DNA of 64,000 nucleotides from Sporosarcina luteola (lineage in GTDB: Bacteria > Bacillota > Bacilli > Bacillales_A > Planococcaceae): NCBI RefSeq assembly GCF_023715585.1, contig NZ_JAMBOK010000003.1:186001-250000 (forward strand), read 5' to 3'. Both the position numbers and the translations under genes were made by a program. The notes beneath the pieces were generated by a model, which was not told the origin of the DNA, made no database searches, and saw nothing but the letters and a program-made list of their open reading frames with translations. Below, piece by piece: positions 32,842 through 40,719 of this stretch (position 1 is its first letter; every line of letters starts with the position of its first letter).

Positions 32842-34428
32842 ATGACGGTTGAGCAGTTTTTGGAAGAGCAAAATAAAGCGATCAAGGATCTGCATCTCGC
32901 AAACGCTGAAACCTCCTGGATGGCGGCGACGACAGGGGAGGAAGAATGGAACCGGAAAACCGCAGAAGCGGAGACGGCTTATGATCTTTACTTCGCTGAT
33001 CCGGAACGTTTCCAGCAAGTGAAAACGTACCTGGCTCAGGACGGTCTGACAGCTATCGAGCGTCGCCAGCTCGAAAGTTTGTATAACGGCATGGTTTCGA
33101 ACCAGATTCCGGAAGAGGATCTGAAGGAAATGGTGGAGCGCTCGACAGAATTAATAAGCGTCTTCAATACGTTCCGGGCGACAATTGACGGGAAACCTGT
33201 GTCCGAAAATGACATACGGCAAATTTTACTTAAAAGCAATACTAACGCTGAACGCGAAGAAGCGTGGCATGCAAGCAAGCAGATCGGGAAGGAAGTCGAA
33301 GAGAAGCTTTTGATTCTCGTGAAAAAACGGAATGAAATAGCCCGTTCTTTAGGGTACGAGAACTACCACCAAATGAGCTTCGAGCTGCAGGAATTGGACC
33401 GGGATGAAGTGTTCTCGATTTTCCACAAGCTGAAAGACCTTTCCGATGAGCCATTCCGTGAAATGAAACAGGAGATGGACAGCGAACTGGCGGAGCGTTT
33501 CGGCATTTCGATCGATGAGCTTCGTCCATGGCATTATGCCGATCCTTTTTTCCAGGAAGCACCGCCAATGAAGGAATTGGACCTCGATCCATTCTATGCC
33601 GGAAAAGATCTTGAGCAGCTGACGATTGCAACGTTCGAAAGCATGGGCATGGACATCACCGATATGCTTGCGAAAAGTGATATGTATCCGCGTGATAAGA
33701 AAAATCAGCATGCGTTCTGCACGGATATCGATCGTGAAGGCGATGTCCGCGTGCTATGCAATAATGTGCCGTCCGATTATTGGTCCGTCACGACGTTGCA
33801 TGAGTTCGGCCATGCGGTTTATTTTAAATATGTTGATCGTCAGTTGCCATTCCTTTTAAGGACTTGCGCGCATACGTTGACGACGGAAGCGATCGCGATG
33901 CTCTATGGTCGGTTCGGGAAAAATCCAGCATGGCTGCAACAGTTTTTAGGGTTGGATAAAGCCCAAGTGGAAGAACTGACGCCGTTGATCGAGAAATCAT
34001 TACGCCGGCAAATGCTTATTGCAGGCCGTTGGATCATGACATTCACGTTCTTTGAGCGCGAGCTGTACGAAAATCCGGATCAGGACTTGAACAAGCTTTG
34101 GTGGAAAATCGTGAAGGACGTCCAATTTGTGAACCCGCCGGAAAACGTCGACTATCCGCATTGGGCAGCAAAAATCCATTTCACACTCGTCCCGGTTTAT
34201 TATCAAAACTATCTGCTCGGCGAGTTGACGACGTCACAGCTACAGTCCTATATCGAGAACAACATCTCAAAAGACATGTTCACACCGGAAGTAGGCACGT
34301 ATTTGGTAGAGGAGTATTTCAAGCCAGGCGCGCTCTACCCTTGGAATGAAAAGATCGAGAAAGCGACCGGCGAGAAGTTGAATCCGCAATATTTCATTGA
34401 TCAGTTCGTAATGAAAGCACTCGTGTAA
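32842..34428 (+). CDS. M2/M3-type zinc metallopeptidase
   Basis: A 528-aa cytoplasmic gluzincin. The zinc site is HEFGH (His320, Glu321, His324), with the third ligand in TTEAIAMLYGRF about 28 residues later. The remainder is helical, with ends such as HWAAKIHFTLVPVYYQNYLL GE that close over the substrate, as in peptidyl-dipeptidase (M2) and oligopeptidase (M3) families. No signal peptide, so it probably degrades peptides in the cytoplasm. GGGGAAGAG precedes the ATG and a terminator follows. Confidence 0.9.
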   Translation: MTVEQFLEEQNKAIKDLHLANAETSWMAATTGEEEWNRKTAEAETAYDLYFADPERFQQVKTYLAQDGLTAIERRQLESLYNGMVSNQIPEEDLKEMVERSTELISVFNTFRATIDGKPVSENDIRQILLKSNTNAEREEAWHASKQIGKEVEEKLLILVKKRNEIARSLGYENYHQMSFELQELDRDEVFSIFHKLKDLSDEPFREMKQEMDSELAERFGISIDELRPWHYADPFFQEAPPMKELDLDPFYAGKDLEQLTIATFESMGMDITDMLAKSDMYPRDKKNQHAFCTDIDREGDVRVLCNNVPSDYWSVTTLHEFGHAVYFKYVDRQLPFLLRTCAHTLTTEAIAMLYGRFGKNPAWLQQFLGLDKAQVEELTPLIEKSLRRQMLIAGRWIMTFTFFERELYENPDQDLNKLWWKIVKDVQFVNPPENVDYPHWAAKIHFTLVPVYYQNYLLGELTTSQLQSYIENNISKDMFTPEVGTYLVEEYFKPGALYPWNEKIEKATGEKLNPQYFIDQFVMKALV

Positions 34429-34437
34429 ATAAAACAT

Positions 34438-34475
34438 GCCGAACAAGATTAGAAAATCCTGTTCGGCAGTTTTTC
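34438..34475. terminator. Terminator between peptidase and small minus-strand gene
   Basis: GCCGAACA pairs with TGTTCGGC over a 14-base loop, then AGTTTTT. Confidence 0.85.
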
Positions 34476-34698
34476 ATCTTCTCTTCTTTTTCGCTAATTC
34501 TTCGGCAGCCAATTTCTTTTTATCCACAACTTTTTCGAACTCGACAAACACATAATAGACATTTTCCTTTATTTCCTCGACACTCAACACCTTACCTTTG
34601 CGACCTTTCAGCGTCACATTGTCGTCGATGGAAGGGATGTTTCTGAGTACTTGATTGAGTACGTAGTTTTTGTTTTCGTAGAAATGAATGGCATACAT
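34474..34698 (-). CDS. Conserved small protein, 74 aa
   Basis: MYAIHFYENKNYVLNQVLRN, then IPSIDDNVTLKGRKGKVLSV and a lysine-rich end. One compact beta-rich domain resembling a small SH3-like or KOW-like barrel (the KGRKGKVLSVEEI turn) with a basic helical tail, suggesting nucleic-acid or ribosome binding; this is inference. GGAGATTCGAATT precedes the ATG. Conserved hypothetical proteins with this start occur across Bacillaceae as far as I recall; no function known. Confidence 0.7.
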   Translation of the reverse strand: MYAIHFYENKNYVLNQVLRNIPSIDDNVTLKGRKGKVLSVEEIKENVYYVFVEFEKVVDKKKLAAEELAKKKRR

Positions 34699-34829
34699 AA
34701 TTCGAATCTCCTTTAGTAGTGTGATAGTTGGAATCCATTCATTTTATGATTGTCCAATAGATTTAGAACAAAGGACTTTTAGCGGGCCATGTCGAATAAA
34801 GGAGGAACGGAACAAAGGGAGTGGTATGG

Positions 34830-35285
34830 ATGAAGCTTGCCGAGGCATTGATTGCACGGGCGGATTTGCAGAAAAGGAACGAACAGCTGAAAAGGCGGAT
34901 CAGCCTGAACTTGAAGATTCAAGAGGGAGAGAAGCCTGCTGAGGATCCGAATGAAATGTTGACGGAGCTCGACAGCAATATGAAAGAATTGACGAGTTTG
35001 ATTCAGCGGATCAATCGAACGAATTGCTCCGTGCAATTCGACGAAAAGCGGACGCTCGCTGATGCATTGGTTGAACGTGACCAGAAGTGGGACAAGCGGT
35101 TGATCCTCGCCAAGATTGCGGAGGAAGGATCAATCCGCAACGACCGGTATAGCCGGTCCGAAATTAAAATTATGAGCACCGTGGACGTCTCTGCCATTCA
35201 GAAGCAGGTCGACCAATTATCGAAAGAGTTCAGAGAGCTCGACACGAAGATTCAAGGGTTGAATTGGAACGTTGATTTGCTATAG
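34830..35285 (+). CDS. DIP1984-family protein (septicolysin-like)
   Basis: A 151-aa helical protein starting MKLAEALIARADLQKRNEQL KRRI, a hallmark of the DIP1984 family, followed by NPNE-like AEDPNEMLTELDSNMKELTS LIQRINRTN and FDEKRTLADALVERD. Proteins of this family have been called septicolysin-like, but their function is unproven. The start at 34830 is preferred over 34821 because GGGAG lies about eight bases upstream. The long coiled-coil pattern suggests an oligomer. It is followed by the structured gene-free region 35286-35616. Confidence 0.85.
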   Translation: MKLAEALIARADLQKRNEQLKRRISLNLKIQEGEKPAEDPNEMLTELDSNMKELTSLIQRINRTNCSVQFDEKRTLADALVERDQKWDKRLILAKIAEEGSIRNDRYSRSEIKIMSTVDVSAIQKQVDQLSKEFRELDTKIQGLNWNVDLL

Positions 35286-35289
35286 AGGC

Positions 35290-35616
35290 CACAGATTTTC
35301 AAAGGAAGATTATCGGGCGCGCCCGATAAAATCTGGACGCACTTACGCCAAGGCGTAAGTGATCAGCAAGTCGGTAGCTGCATCGCAAAGGTGAGTACAA
35401 ACCCGCCGACTGGGAAAGTTGGACTCAATGGTAGGTAGATGGGGCTATGCCAATCGGTTCGAAGCCGTCATGAACAACTTATGCCCAGTACCGTGACATG
35501 TGTACAAGTAGAATGTAATTGTAACGACCATGTACTAATTTGCGAAGGCAGTGAGGGTGGGTTCGGGGACTTGTTTGAGATGAAAGCATCTATGGTTTAC
35601 CGTAGATGCTTTTTTG
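35290..35616 (+). ncRNA. Candidate structured RNA, unassigned
   Basis: Between the DIP1984 gene and a terminator lie about 330 bases with no good ORF but dense complementarity: TTATCGGGCGCGCCCGATAA (35310-35329, perfect palindrome) nested in CAGATTTT / AAATCTG, a 10-bp stem CACTTACGCC / GGCGTAAGTG with a two-base loop (35340-35361), AGTCGG / CCGACT (from 35369 to 35411), and a CGGTTCGAAGCCG hairpin near 35454. The stretch ends in the terminator at 35583-35616. It looks like a noncoding RNA, or a truncated ribozyme such as a group II intron remnant (the AGTCGGTAGC and GGGAAAGT words recall domain I). Neither is proven. Confidence 0.4.
35583..35616 (+). terminator. Terminator ending the structured region
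   Basis: AAAGCATCTA (35583-35592) pairs with TAGATGCTTT (35603-35612), loop TGGTTTACCG with an inner GG/CC, followed by six Ts. Confidence 0.85.
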
Positions 35617-35668
35617 TGTGGAATAAAAAAATAGGCAGACATCCCATACAAGTGATGCCCGCCGCTCG

Positions 35669-36484
35669 TCACTCTATTCCTTCATTTACAATCGATCGGA
35701 TAATATGGATTGAATTCCATTCGCCGAAAGAAAAATAAGTGATCGGATATTTTTTCGGGAAAAGCCGCTCGTGGATTTCGCGCACTCCATACCCTTTCTT
35801 CCGCAAGGCAAGCGTGTTTTCCCGGAGTTCTTGTAAATACGCAAGTTTCTTCTGAAGCGCCATGCGTCCGTCCTGTACATATCCTGCATGGCAGCAAAAT
35901 AGTTCCCCAAAATCATATGATAGCGTCTTTTCTAGTGAACTGATAATGGTAGGAATGCTTTCATCACGCAGTATGAGTTTTGTTTTGGGATGCACGTACA
36001 AATCTCCGGAAAAAAGCTGTCCTGTTTCTTTATTCAGAAAGGCTAGATGATCTTTTGCATGTCCTGGTGTCGGGATGACCGTCCAGTCGGCGTTTCTTGA
36101 ACGGAATGATTCCCCGATCGGCTCTGCCGTAAAAGGCTGTCTGTTTCCCCAGAAAAACTTCCGGTAGAGTGGATAGTCCGCTTTTTGTGCACATTCTTCG
36201 ATTGCCATCTCATTCATGAAAATGGGGAGTCCATATTCTGTTTGCAAGTACTGTGCGCCTCCGGTATGGTCCTCATGTGCATGCGTAATGACGACTTTGT
36301 CAACGTCAGCCTGTGTGAAGAATTCTTTGAACTCCTCCGCTAATGATTGGGAGCCGGTATCGATCAGCACCCCATCTGTTTCGAAACAATATATATTCAG
36401 CTTTACGCTGTTCAATTGAACGACTCCGTTTACAAATCGGACATTGCTGCAGATATCGTGCATTGATTTCGTTTTCAAGAACAA
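35669..36484 (-). CDS. MBL-fold metallo-hydrolase
   Basis: A 271-aa metallo-beta-lactamase-fold enzyme. The dinuclear zinc motif THAHEDHTGG (His68, His70, Asp72, His73) is followed by further ligands in IPTPGHAKDHLAF and FSGDLYVHP, with a last His in FCCHAGYVQDGR. General architecture is that of glyoxalase II-like or thioesterase-like hydrolases. The GTG at 36493 is too close to the AAGAGG site; the TTG at 36484 has it eight bases upstream and is preferred. A FadR-box-like palindrome lies upstream (36538), which could link it to fatty-acid metabolism. Confidence 0.85.
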   Translation of the reverse strand: MFLKTKSMHDICSNVRFVNGVVQLNSVKLNIYCFETDGVLIDTGSQSLAEEFKEFFTQADVDKVVITHAHEDHTGGAQYLQTEYGLPIFMNEMAIEECAQKADYPLYRKFFWGNRQPFTAEPIGESFRSRNADWTVIPTPGHAKDHLAFLNKETGQLFSGDLYVHPKTKLILRDESIPTIISSLEKTLSYDFGELFCCHAGYVQDGRMALQKKLAYLQELRENTLALRKKGYGVREIHERLFPKKYPITYFSFGEWNSIHIIRSIVNEGIE

Positions 36485-36537
36485 GGGCTTCACCTCTTAT
36501 CTTCAAATGTTTTATATAGTAGTAGACTACCACAATA

Positions 36538-36555
36538 TGAATGATTATTCATTCA
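36538..36555. promoter_or_regulatory. FadR-type operator (TGAATGANTANTCATTCA)
   Basis: TGAATGATTATTCATTCA is a perfect 7-4-7 palindrome and matches the published consensus of the B. subtilis fatty-acid degradation repressor FadR (YsiA). It lies in the divergent gap between the MBL hydrolase and the DinB-like gene. The fadR gene itself is not in this window. Confidence 0.6.
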
Positions 36556-36626
36556 ATAGCGAAATATCTTTATGAAGGATTTTTACCAGCTAGAATCGAA
36601 TAGAGTAGCGAGAAGGGGGATGCCGT

Positions 36627-37157
36627 ATGTCAATCGGAACAGAATATTTAAGGGTAGTACGGGAACGGTTCACTGTAATAAAAGGGCAGGGTGAAAAGAC
36701 ATTTGCCCAATTGAATGAGGAAGATTTTTATTGGACGATGAACGATGCCTCGAACAGCATTGCAACCCTCATCCAGCATATAAGCGGAAATATGGTGTCG
36801 AGGTGGACGGATTTTCTGACGACGGACGGTGAAAAGCCGGACCGTAATCGGGATGGGGAATTCGAGGCGAAACAAATGGCCAAGGCGCAACTGCTGGATA
36901 GTTGGGAGCACGGCTGGGGTGTATTTTTAAATACCTTGGAAAGCTTGAATGAGCAGGACTTGGAAAAGACCGTTCATATTCGGGGTGAGGCACATTCAGT
37001 TATCGATGCGATCGAGCGGCAACTGGCGCATTACTCTGCCCATATCGGACAAATCATGTTCATTGGAAAACAGGTCAAAGGGGAGCAATGGGGAAATTTG
37101 AGCATTCCTAAGGGAGAATCGGAAGCGTTTTTGCAGCGGATGTTGAAAGGTGAATAA
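36627..37157 (+). CDS. DinB-like / DUF1572 protein
   Basis: A 176-aa four-helix-bundle protein of the DinB/YfiT superfamily, DUF1572 branch. Family features: EYLRVVRERFTVIKGQGEKT, FYWTMNDASNSIATLIQHIS GN with the first metal His, and HYSAHIGQIMFIGKQVKGEQ W with two more. These proteins bind a divalent metal and some act as thiol-dependent (bacillithiol) transferases; its own reaction is unknown. GAAGGGGGATG lies close to the ATG. It shares a divergent promoter region with the MBL hydrolase, which contains a FadR-like operator. Confidence 0.88.
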   Translation: MSIGTEYLRVVRERFTVIKGQGEKTFAQLNEEDFYWTMNDASNSIATLIQHISGNMVSRWTDFLTTDGEKPDRNRDGEFEAKQMAKAQLLDSWEHGWGVFLNTLESLNEQDLEKTVHIRGEAHSVIDAIERQLAHYSAHIGQIMFIGKQVKGEQWGNLSIPKGESEAFLQRMLKGE

Positions 37158-37195
37158 AGAGGAAAGTGAAATTGCCTGGGAGATGGTGTAATATC

Positions 37196-37315
37196 GCCTT
37201 TTCTCAGGTTTTTTTAATACAGGGATCATTTAATCTGCCAGATTTCTCATACTCGCGTTATAGGTGCTCGTTCTTCTTCAAAGAGTTCTCATACCCGCGT
37301 CCGGATTTCTCGTTT
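37196..37315. repeat. Degenerate 21-bp phased array, core TTCTCATACxCGCG
   Basis: TTCTC begins at 37201, 37244, 37286 and 37307, with a weaker GCTCG at 37266; two units read TTCTCATACTCGCG and TTCTCATACCCGCG. All positions fit a 21-bp step. It occupies the 248-base gap before the yhfW homologue. Confidence 0.55.
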
Positions 37316-37405
37316 TCCCTCCACCTTTTAAAAATCAGCACAATGTATACCTTCGGCCAATCAATGGGAATCCTACTTGTAGTACATAGTACAGGAGGGC
37401 AAGAT

Positions 37406-38986
37406 ATGAACAGTCAAAGCAATGGAAAACTGCCGGAGCATCCGGAGCCGTTTTGGAGGACGAGTGTCGACTTTCCGACCTTTCCTAGTTTGAAGGAAGA
37501 CCTCAATGTAGATGTAATTGTCGTTGGCGCCGGTATCACCGGGATTACATCCGCGTATTTATTGGCAAATGAAGGGCTCAAAGTTGCGGTCATTGAAGCG
37601 GACAAGGTGCTGAACGGGACGACGGGGCATACGACTGCGAAAATTACGGCGCAGCATGATTTGATTTACGATGAATTCATTCAAAACATGGGAAGAAATA
37701 CGGCGAGAATGTATTACGAAGCAAATATCGAGGCACTTGAATTTATTAGAAAAACAGTCGAGGAGCACCAAATCGACTGTGATTTGACGAACGAAGATGC
37801 GTATATTTACTCTGTATCCGAAAACTATGCCAAAAAAATTGAGAAGGAAGCGCAAGCCTATGAAAAACTTCACATCGATGGCGGCTTAGTCGATAGCATC
37901 CCTTTTGATATTGACAACGTGCATAATGTCCTTGTCATGAGGAACCAAGCCCAGTTTCATGTGACTAAGTATTTGGTTCACTTGATTGATTTATTCCAGC
38001 AAAAGGGTGGGCAGCTCTTTGAAGACACAGTGGCTGTCAATATTGAAACAGGCGACCAGCCCGTCGTTCTGACGCGTGATGACAAACGAATTCGTGCCAA
38101 GCATGTACTGATTTGTACTCATTTTCCGTTTTACGAAGGAACAGGCCTCTATTCCACCAGGATGTATGCGGACCGTTCGTATGCGCTTGCTGTGAAAGCG
38201 AAAAAGGAATTTCCTGCAGGCATGTACATTAGTGCGGATGAACCGACCCGATCGTTGCGGTCTGTCAAAGACAATAACGGCGAAGAATTGGTTCTCATCG
38301 TTGGGGAAAATCACAAAACCGGACAAAGTAAAGTGGAGACGATGGAGCATTACAAAGCGTTAGAACAATTCGGGGAAGAAGTTTTCGGCCTCGAGAAAGT
38401 CGTGCAGAGATGGTCAGCGCAAGACTTGGTCACGTTGGATAAACTGCCGTACATCGGTGAAATCACGTCAGGTAACCCGAATATCCTGATTGCAACCGGC
38501 TTCCGGAAATGGGGAATGTCCAACGGAACTGCGGCTGCATTGCTGTTCCGCGATATGGTCACAGGAAAAGAGAGCAAGTTTAAGGAATTGTATACACCGT
38601 CAAGGTTTTATGCACACCCAAGTTTGAAAAACTTCCTCGTCCAAAACGCGAATGTTGTTGGGCAATTGATCAAAGGAAAGCTGAATTCACCGAAGACAAG
38701 TCCTGATGATTTAGCCAAAGGGGAGGGCGCGATCGTGACGCTCGATGGGCACCGGAAAGGCGCGTACCGGGATGATGACGGGAAAATTCATATCGTCGAT
38801 ACGACATGTACGCATATCGGATGCGAAGTTTCATGGAATAGCGGCGACCGGACATGGGACTGCCCGTGCCACGGATCCAGGTTCAAACCGACAGGCGAAG
38901 TGGTTGAAGGACCTGCTGAGAAGCCGCTGCAGCGTTATGATTATACGATGATGGACAATTTGACTTCCGAGGATTCGGGATATTGA
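37406..38986 (+). CDS. yhfW: FAD-dependent oxidoreductase with C-terminal Rieske domain (YhfW-like)
   Basis: A 526-aa fusion. Residues 36-400 are a DAO-type FAD oxidoreductase: DVIVVGAGITGITSAYLLAN (Gly41 region) and the late flavin motif IGEITSGNPNILIATGFRKW GMSNG. Residues 440-510 are a Rieske [2Fe-2S] domain with ligands Cys468, His470, Cys486 and His489 (CTHIGC ... CPCHGS) and the Cys473-Cys488 disulfide pair. The layout matches B. subtilis YhfW. The start at 37406 has AGGAGGG five bases upstream; the frame is open much further back (37166) but only through the repeat array. Substrate unknown. Confidence 0.92.
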   Translation: MNSQSNGKLPEHPEPFWRTSVDFPTFPSLKEDLNVDVIVVGAGITGITSAYLLANEGLKVAVIEADKVLNGTTGHTTAKITAQHDLIYDEFIQNMGRNTARMYYEANIEALEFIRKTVEEHQIDCDLTNEDAYIYSVSENYAKKIEKEAQAYEKLHIDGGLVDSIPFDIDNVHNVLVMRNQAQFHVTKYLVHLIDLFQQKGGQLFEDTVAVNIETGDQPVVLTRDDKRIRAKHVLICTHFPFYEGTGLYSTRMYADRSYALAVKAKKEFPAGMYISADEPTRSLRSVKDNNGEELVLIVGENHKTGQSKVETMEHYKALEQFGEEVFGLEKVVQRWSAQDLVTLDKLPYIGEITSGNPNILIATGFRKWGMSNGTAAALLFRDMVTGKESKFKELYTPSRFYAHPSLKNFLVQNANVVGQLIKGKLNSPKTSPDDLAKGEGAIVTLDGHRKGAYRDDDGKIHIVDTTCTHIGCEVSWNSGDRTWDCPCHGSRFKPTGEVVEGPAEKPLQRYDYTMMDNLTSEDSGY

Positions 38987-39028
38987 AATGAAAATGACCC
39001 ATCTGGCAAAAATGCCGGATGGGTTGTT

Positions 39029-39931
39029 TTATGACTTTTTTCGGTATACACAAGGCTTATACCGTTTCCACTCTTCATCCAACTCCGTCCATTCAACAAT
39101 CTTCCACGGATTGAAATACGTCTGCCCATTTTTATTAAAAAACAACTGCCCATCAATGCAGTAGGCTGCATGTTGAACATTATTATTATCATCGATCCAG
39201 ACAACAGCATCTCCTGCTGTAAAACGGTCTTCGACTTTCGTGAATGAAGCCAGAGTCAATTTCCGCATAAAAGTATCGCCATGAATCCACTCATGAATAA
39301 TCCATTCGTCCAACTCAGGTTTGGAGCTGATGGCGAACAGGGTGGCGGCGAGGCAATTGGCACCTGGCTCTGTGGAAAATGTATTAGCATAGTTGATTAA
39401 ATGGGAAGGTGTAGTTGTTGCAGGTGGTTGCAACGATGTCCATTCATCGTATAGCTGCGCTGTTTTGCAGACGATTTCTTCTTTAAGGGAAGTGGGTAGT
39501 TCCATCCACATCTTCCTTTGTAAAACACCGAGTTTCTCCCCGTTCAATTCCAAAATGTAGTCCTTCGGAAATGAATCGAGCCCAGGCAACAACGAAAGCG
39601 GACCGACTAAACCTCTTCCTAGCTCATATTGAAACGCAAACAGCGCATTTCTAGTTTCATCGGAAAGTGAGGTGATCCACTCAGGCTGCGCAACGATTAC
39701 AAGCTCGGCACCTTTTGAAATCATCCAGTACATATAACTATTCACCATTTGAATGCCGTTGTAGGAGGAATGCTTGAAAAACTCCTCTTTTGGGAAAACC
39801 AATGTTCCTGCTAAATCTTTCTGGAATAAAGAGAAATCGCTCTCCTGAAGGAAAAACAAATCTTTTTCAGGTACATATTTTTCAATCCAGTGATCTAGCT
39901 GTTGTTGTGTGGGCTGTATTTTGATATCCAC
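39029..39931 (-). CDS. NlpC/P60-like papain-fold protein, unassigned
   Basis: A 300-aa protein with a long helical first part (LDHWIEKYVPEKDLFFLQES) and a C-terminal part whose layout suggests a cysteine-peptidase fold: EPGANCLAATLFAIS with a nucleophile-like Cys, then ... GDAVVWIDDNNNVQHAAYCI with a His 60-70 residues later. I could not place it in a named family. The GTG at 39931 has AAGGAG nine bases upstream and is chosen; the frame continues to 40117 but that would cross into the divergent gene region. No signal peptide, so it probably acts in the cytoplasm. Confidence 0.65.
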   Translation of the reverse strand: MDIKIQPTQQQLDHWIEKYVPEKDLFFLQESDFSLFQKDLAGTLVFPKEEFFKHSSYNGIQMVNSYMYWMISKGAELVIVAQPEWITSLSDETRNALFAFQYELGRGLVGPLSLLPGLDSFPKDYILELNGEKLGVLQRKMWMELPTSLKEEIVCKTAQLYDEWTSLQPPATTTPSHLINYANTFSTEPGANCLAATLFAISSKPELDEWIIHEWIHGDTFMRKLTLASFTKVEDRFTAGDAVVWIDDNNNVQHAAYCIDGQLFFNKNGQTYFNPWKIVEWTELDEEWKRYKPCVYRKKS

Positions 39932-39988
39932 TTGATGCAGCTCCTTTTTCAATTTTCCAATACCTTCTAAATGTATACCGGAATGAAA

Positions 39989-40008
39989 GAATGAACAAGC
40001 ATTCATTC
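39989..40008. promoter_or_regulatory. FadR-like operator
   Basis: GAATGAACAAGCATTCATTC has perfect seven-base arms around CAAGCA; read on the minus strand TGAATGCTTGTTCATTC approximates the FadR consensus with a few mismatches. It lies between two divergent genes (starts at 39931 and 40072). Confidence 0.45.
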
Positions 40009-40071
40009 CACTAAGAGGATTTACTCCCAAGCGAATCGAATATATAGAGTAGAAATAGTGGAGGTGGGAAG

Positions 40072-40497
40072 ATGGAAACGACAATAACGACAAAGATGAA
40101 AATACACAAACCAGCAAGTGAAGTGTTCGAGGCGATTGTCGACCCTGAGAAAATGGGCAGCTACTGGTTTTCTTCGGGTACTAGCAGAGTCGAACAGGAT
40201 AAGACAATCACTTGGAAGTACGAGGAATATGGTGCCGAAGGGGATATCGAGGTATTGAAAGTTGAAGAGAACAAGGAAATTGTTTTCACATGGGGAGAAA
40301 CGACAGTCACGATGACATTCTACGAAACGGCTGGAAGTACAATCATGGAAGTGACCGAATCGGGCTTGAAAGCGGATGACTCGGAAATCGTCAATAAAAT
40401 GATGGATCAGAAAGAAGGATGGGTGTATATGCTCACTTGTTTGAAAGGGTATTTGGAAAATGGCATCACCACATTGCGGGCTTCTTTGGTTAAATAA
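40072..40497 (+). CDS. SRPBCC / AHSA1-family protein
   Basis: A 141-aa START-like lipid-binding fold protein of the AHSA1 group. Typical parts: IHKPASEVFEAIVDPEKMGS YWFSSG at the N-terminus, GDIEVLKVEENKEIVFTWGE in the central sheet, and the long C-terminal helix EGWVYMLTCLKGYLENG. Such proteins bind hydrophobic ligands or act as co-chaperone-like domains. GGAGGTGGG precedes the ATG. A FadR-like palindrome is 64-83 bases upstream. Function unknown. Confidence 0.88.
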   Translation: METTITTKMKIHKPASEVFEAIVDPEKMGSYWFSSGTSRVEQDKTITWKYEEYGAEGDIEVLKVEENKEIVFTWGETTVTMTFYETAGSTIMEVTESGLKADDSEIVNKMMDQKEGWVYMLTCLKGYLENGITTLRASLVK

Positions 40498-40501
40498 AGC
40501 G

Positions 40502-40635
40502 TTATGCGCGTCTGCGGCGAGTTATGCGCGCTATTGCGGATTTATGCGCGGCTTTCGAGTATTATGGACTTCTCCAGCGTTTTATGCGCGAATAATAGGA
40601 TTTATGCGCTTTTGGCAATTTTTGCGCTGCATATG
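40502..40635. repeat. Seven-unit array with exact 20-bp period, core TTATGCGCG
   Basis: Cores start at 40502, 40522, 40542, 40562, 40582, 40602 and 40622: TTATGCGCG four times, TTATGCGCT once, TTATGGACT once and a decayed TTTGCGCTG. The ten or so bases between cores differ in every unit. No protein-coding frame is believable here. Confidence 0.85.
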
Positions 40636-40719
40636 GATGGCAGCGCCGATTGGAAAAGAGGGAAATTCCGTACCATGGCGAATAACCTTAGTATGAAGTA
40701 GGTTCAAGGGGGGATTCAC

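Noticed and set aside
35445..35475. tRNA-like T-arm CGGTTCGAAGCCG
   Set aside because: No acceptor, D or anticodon arms around it; probably just a hairpin of the structured region.
40502..40635. CRISPR array
   Set aside because: Cores are only nine bases and degenerate, spacers 11 bases, and no cas genes exist; it is a phased repeat, not CRISPR.
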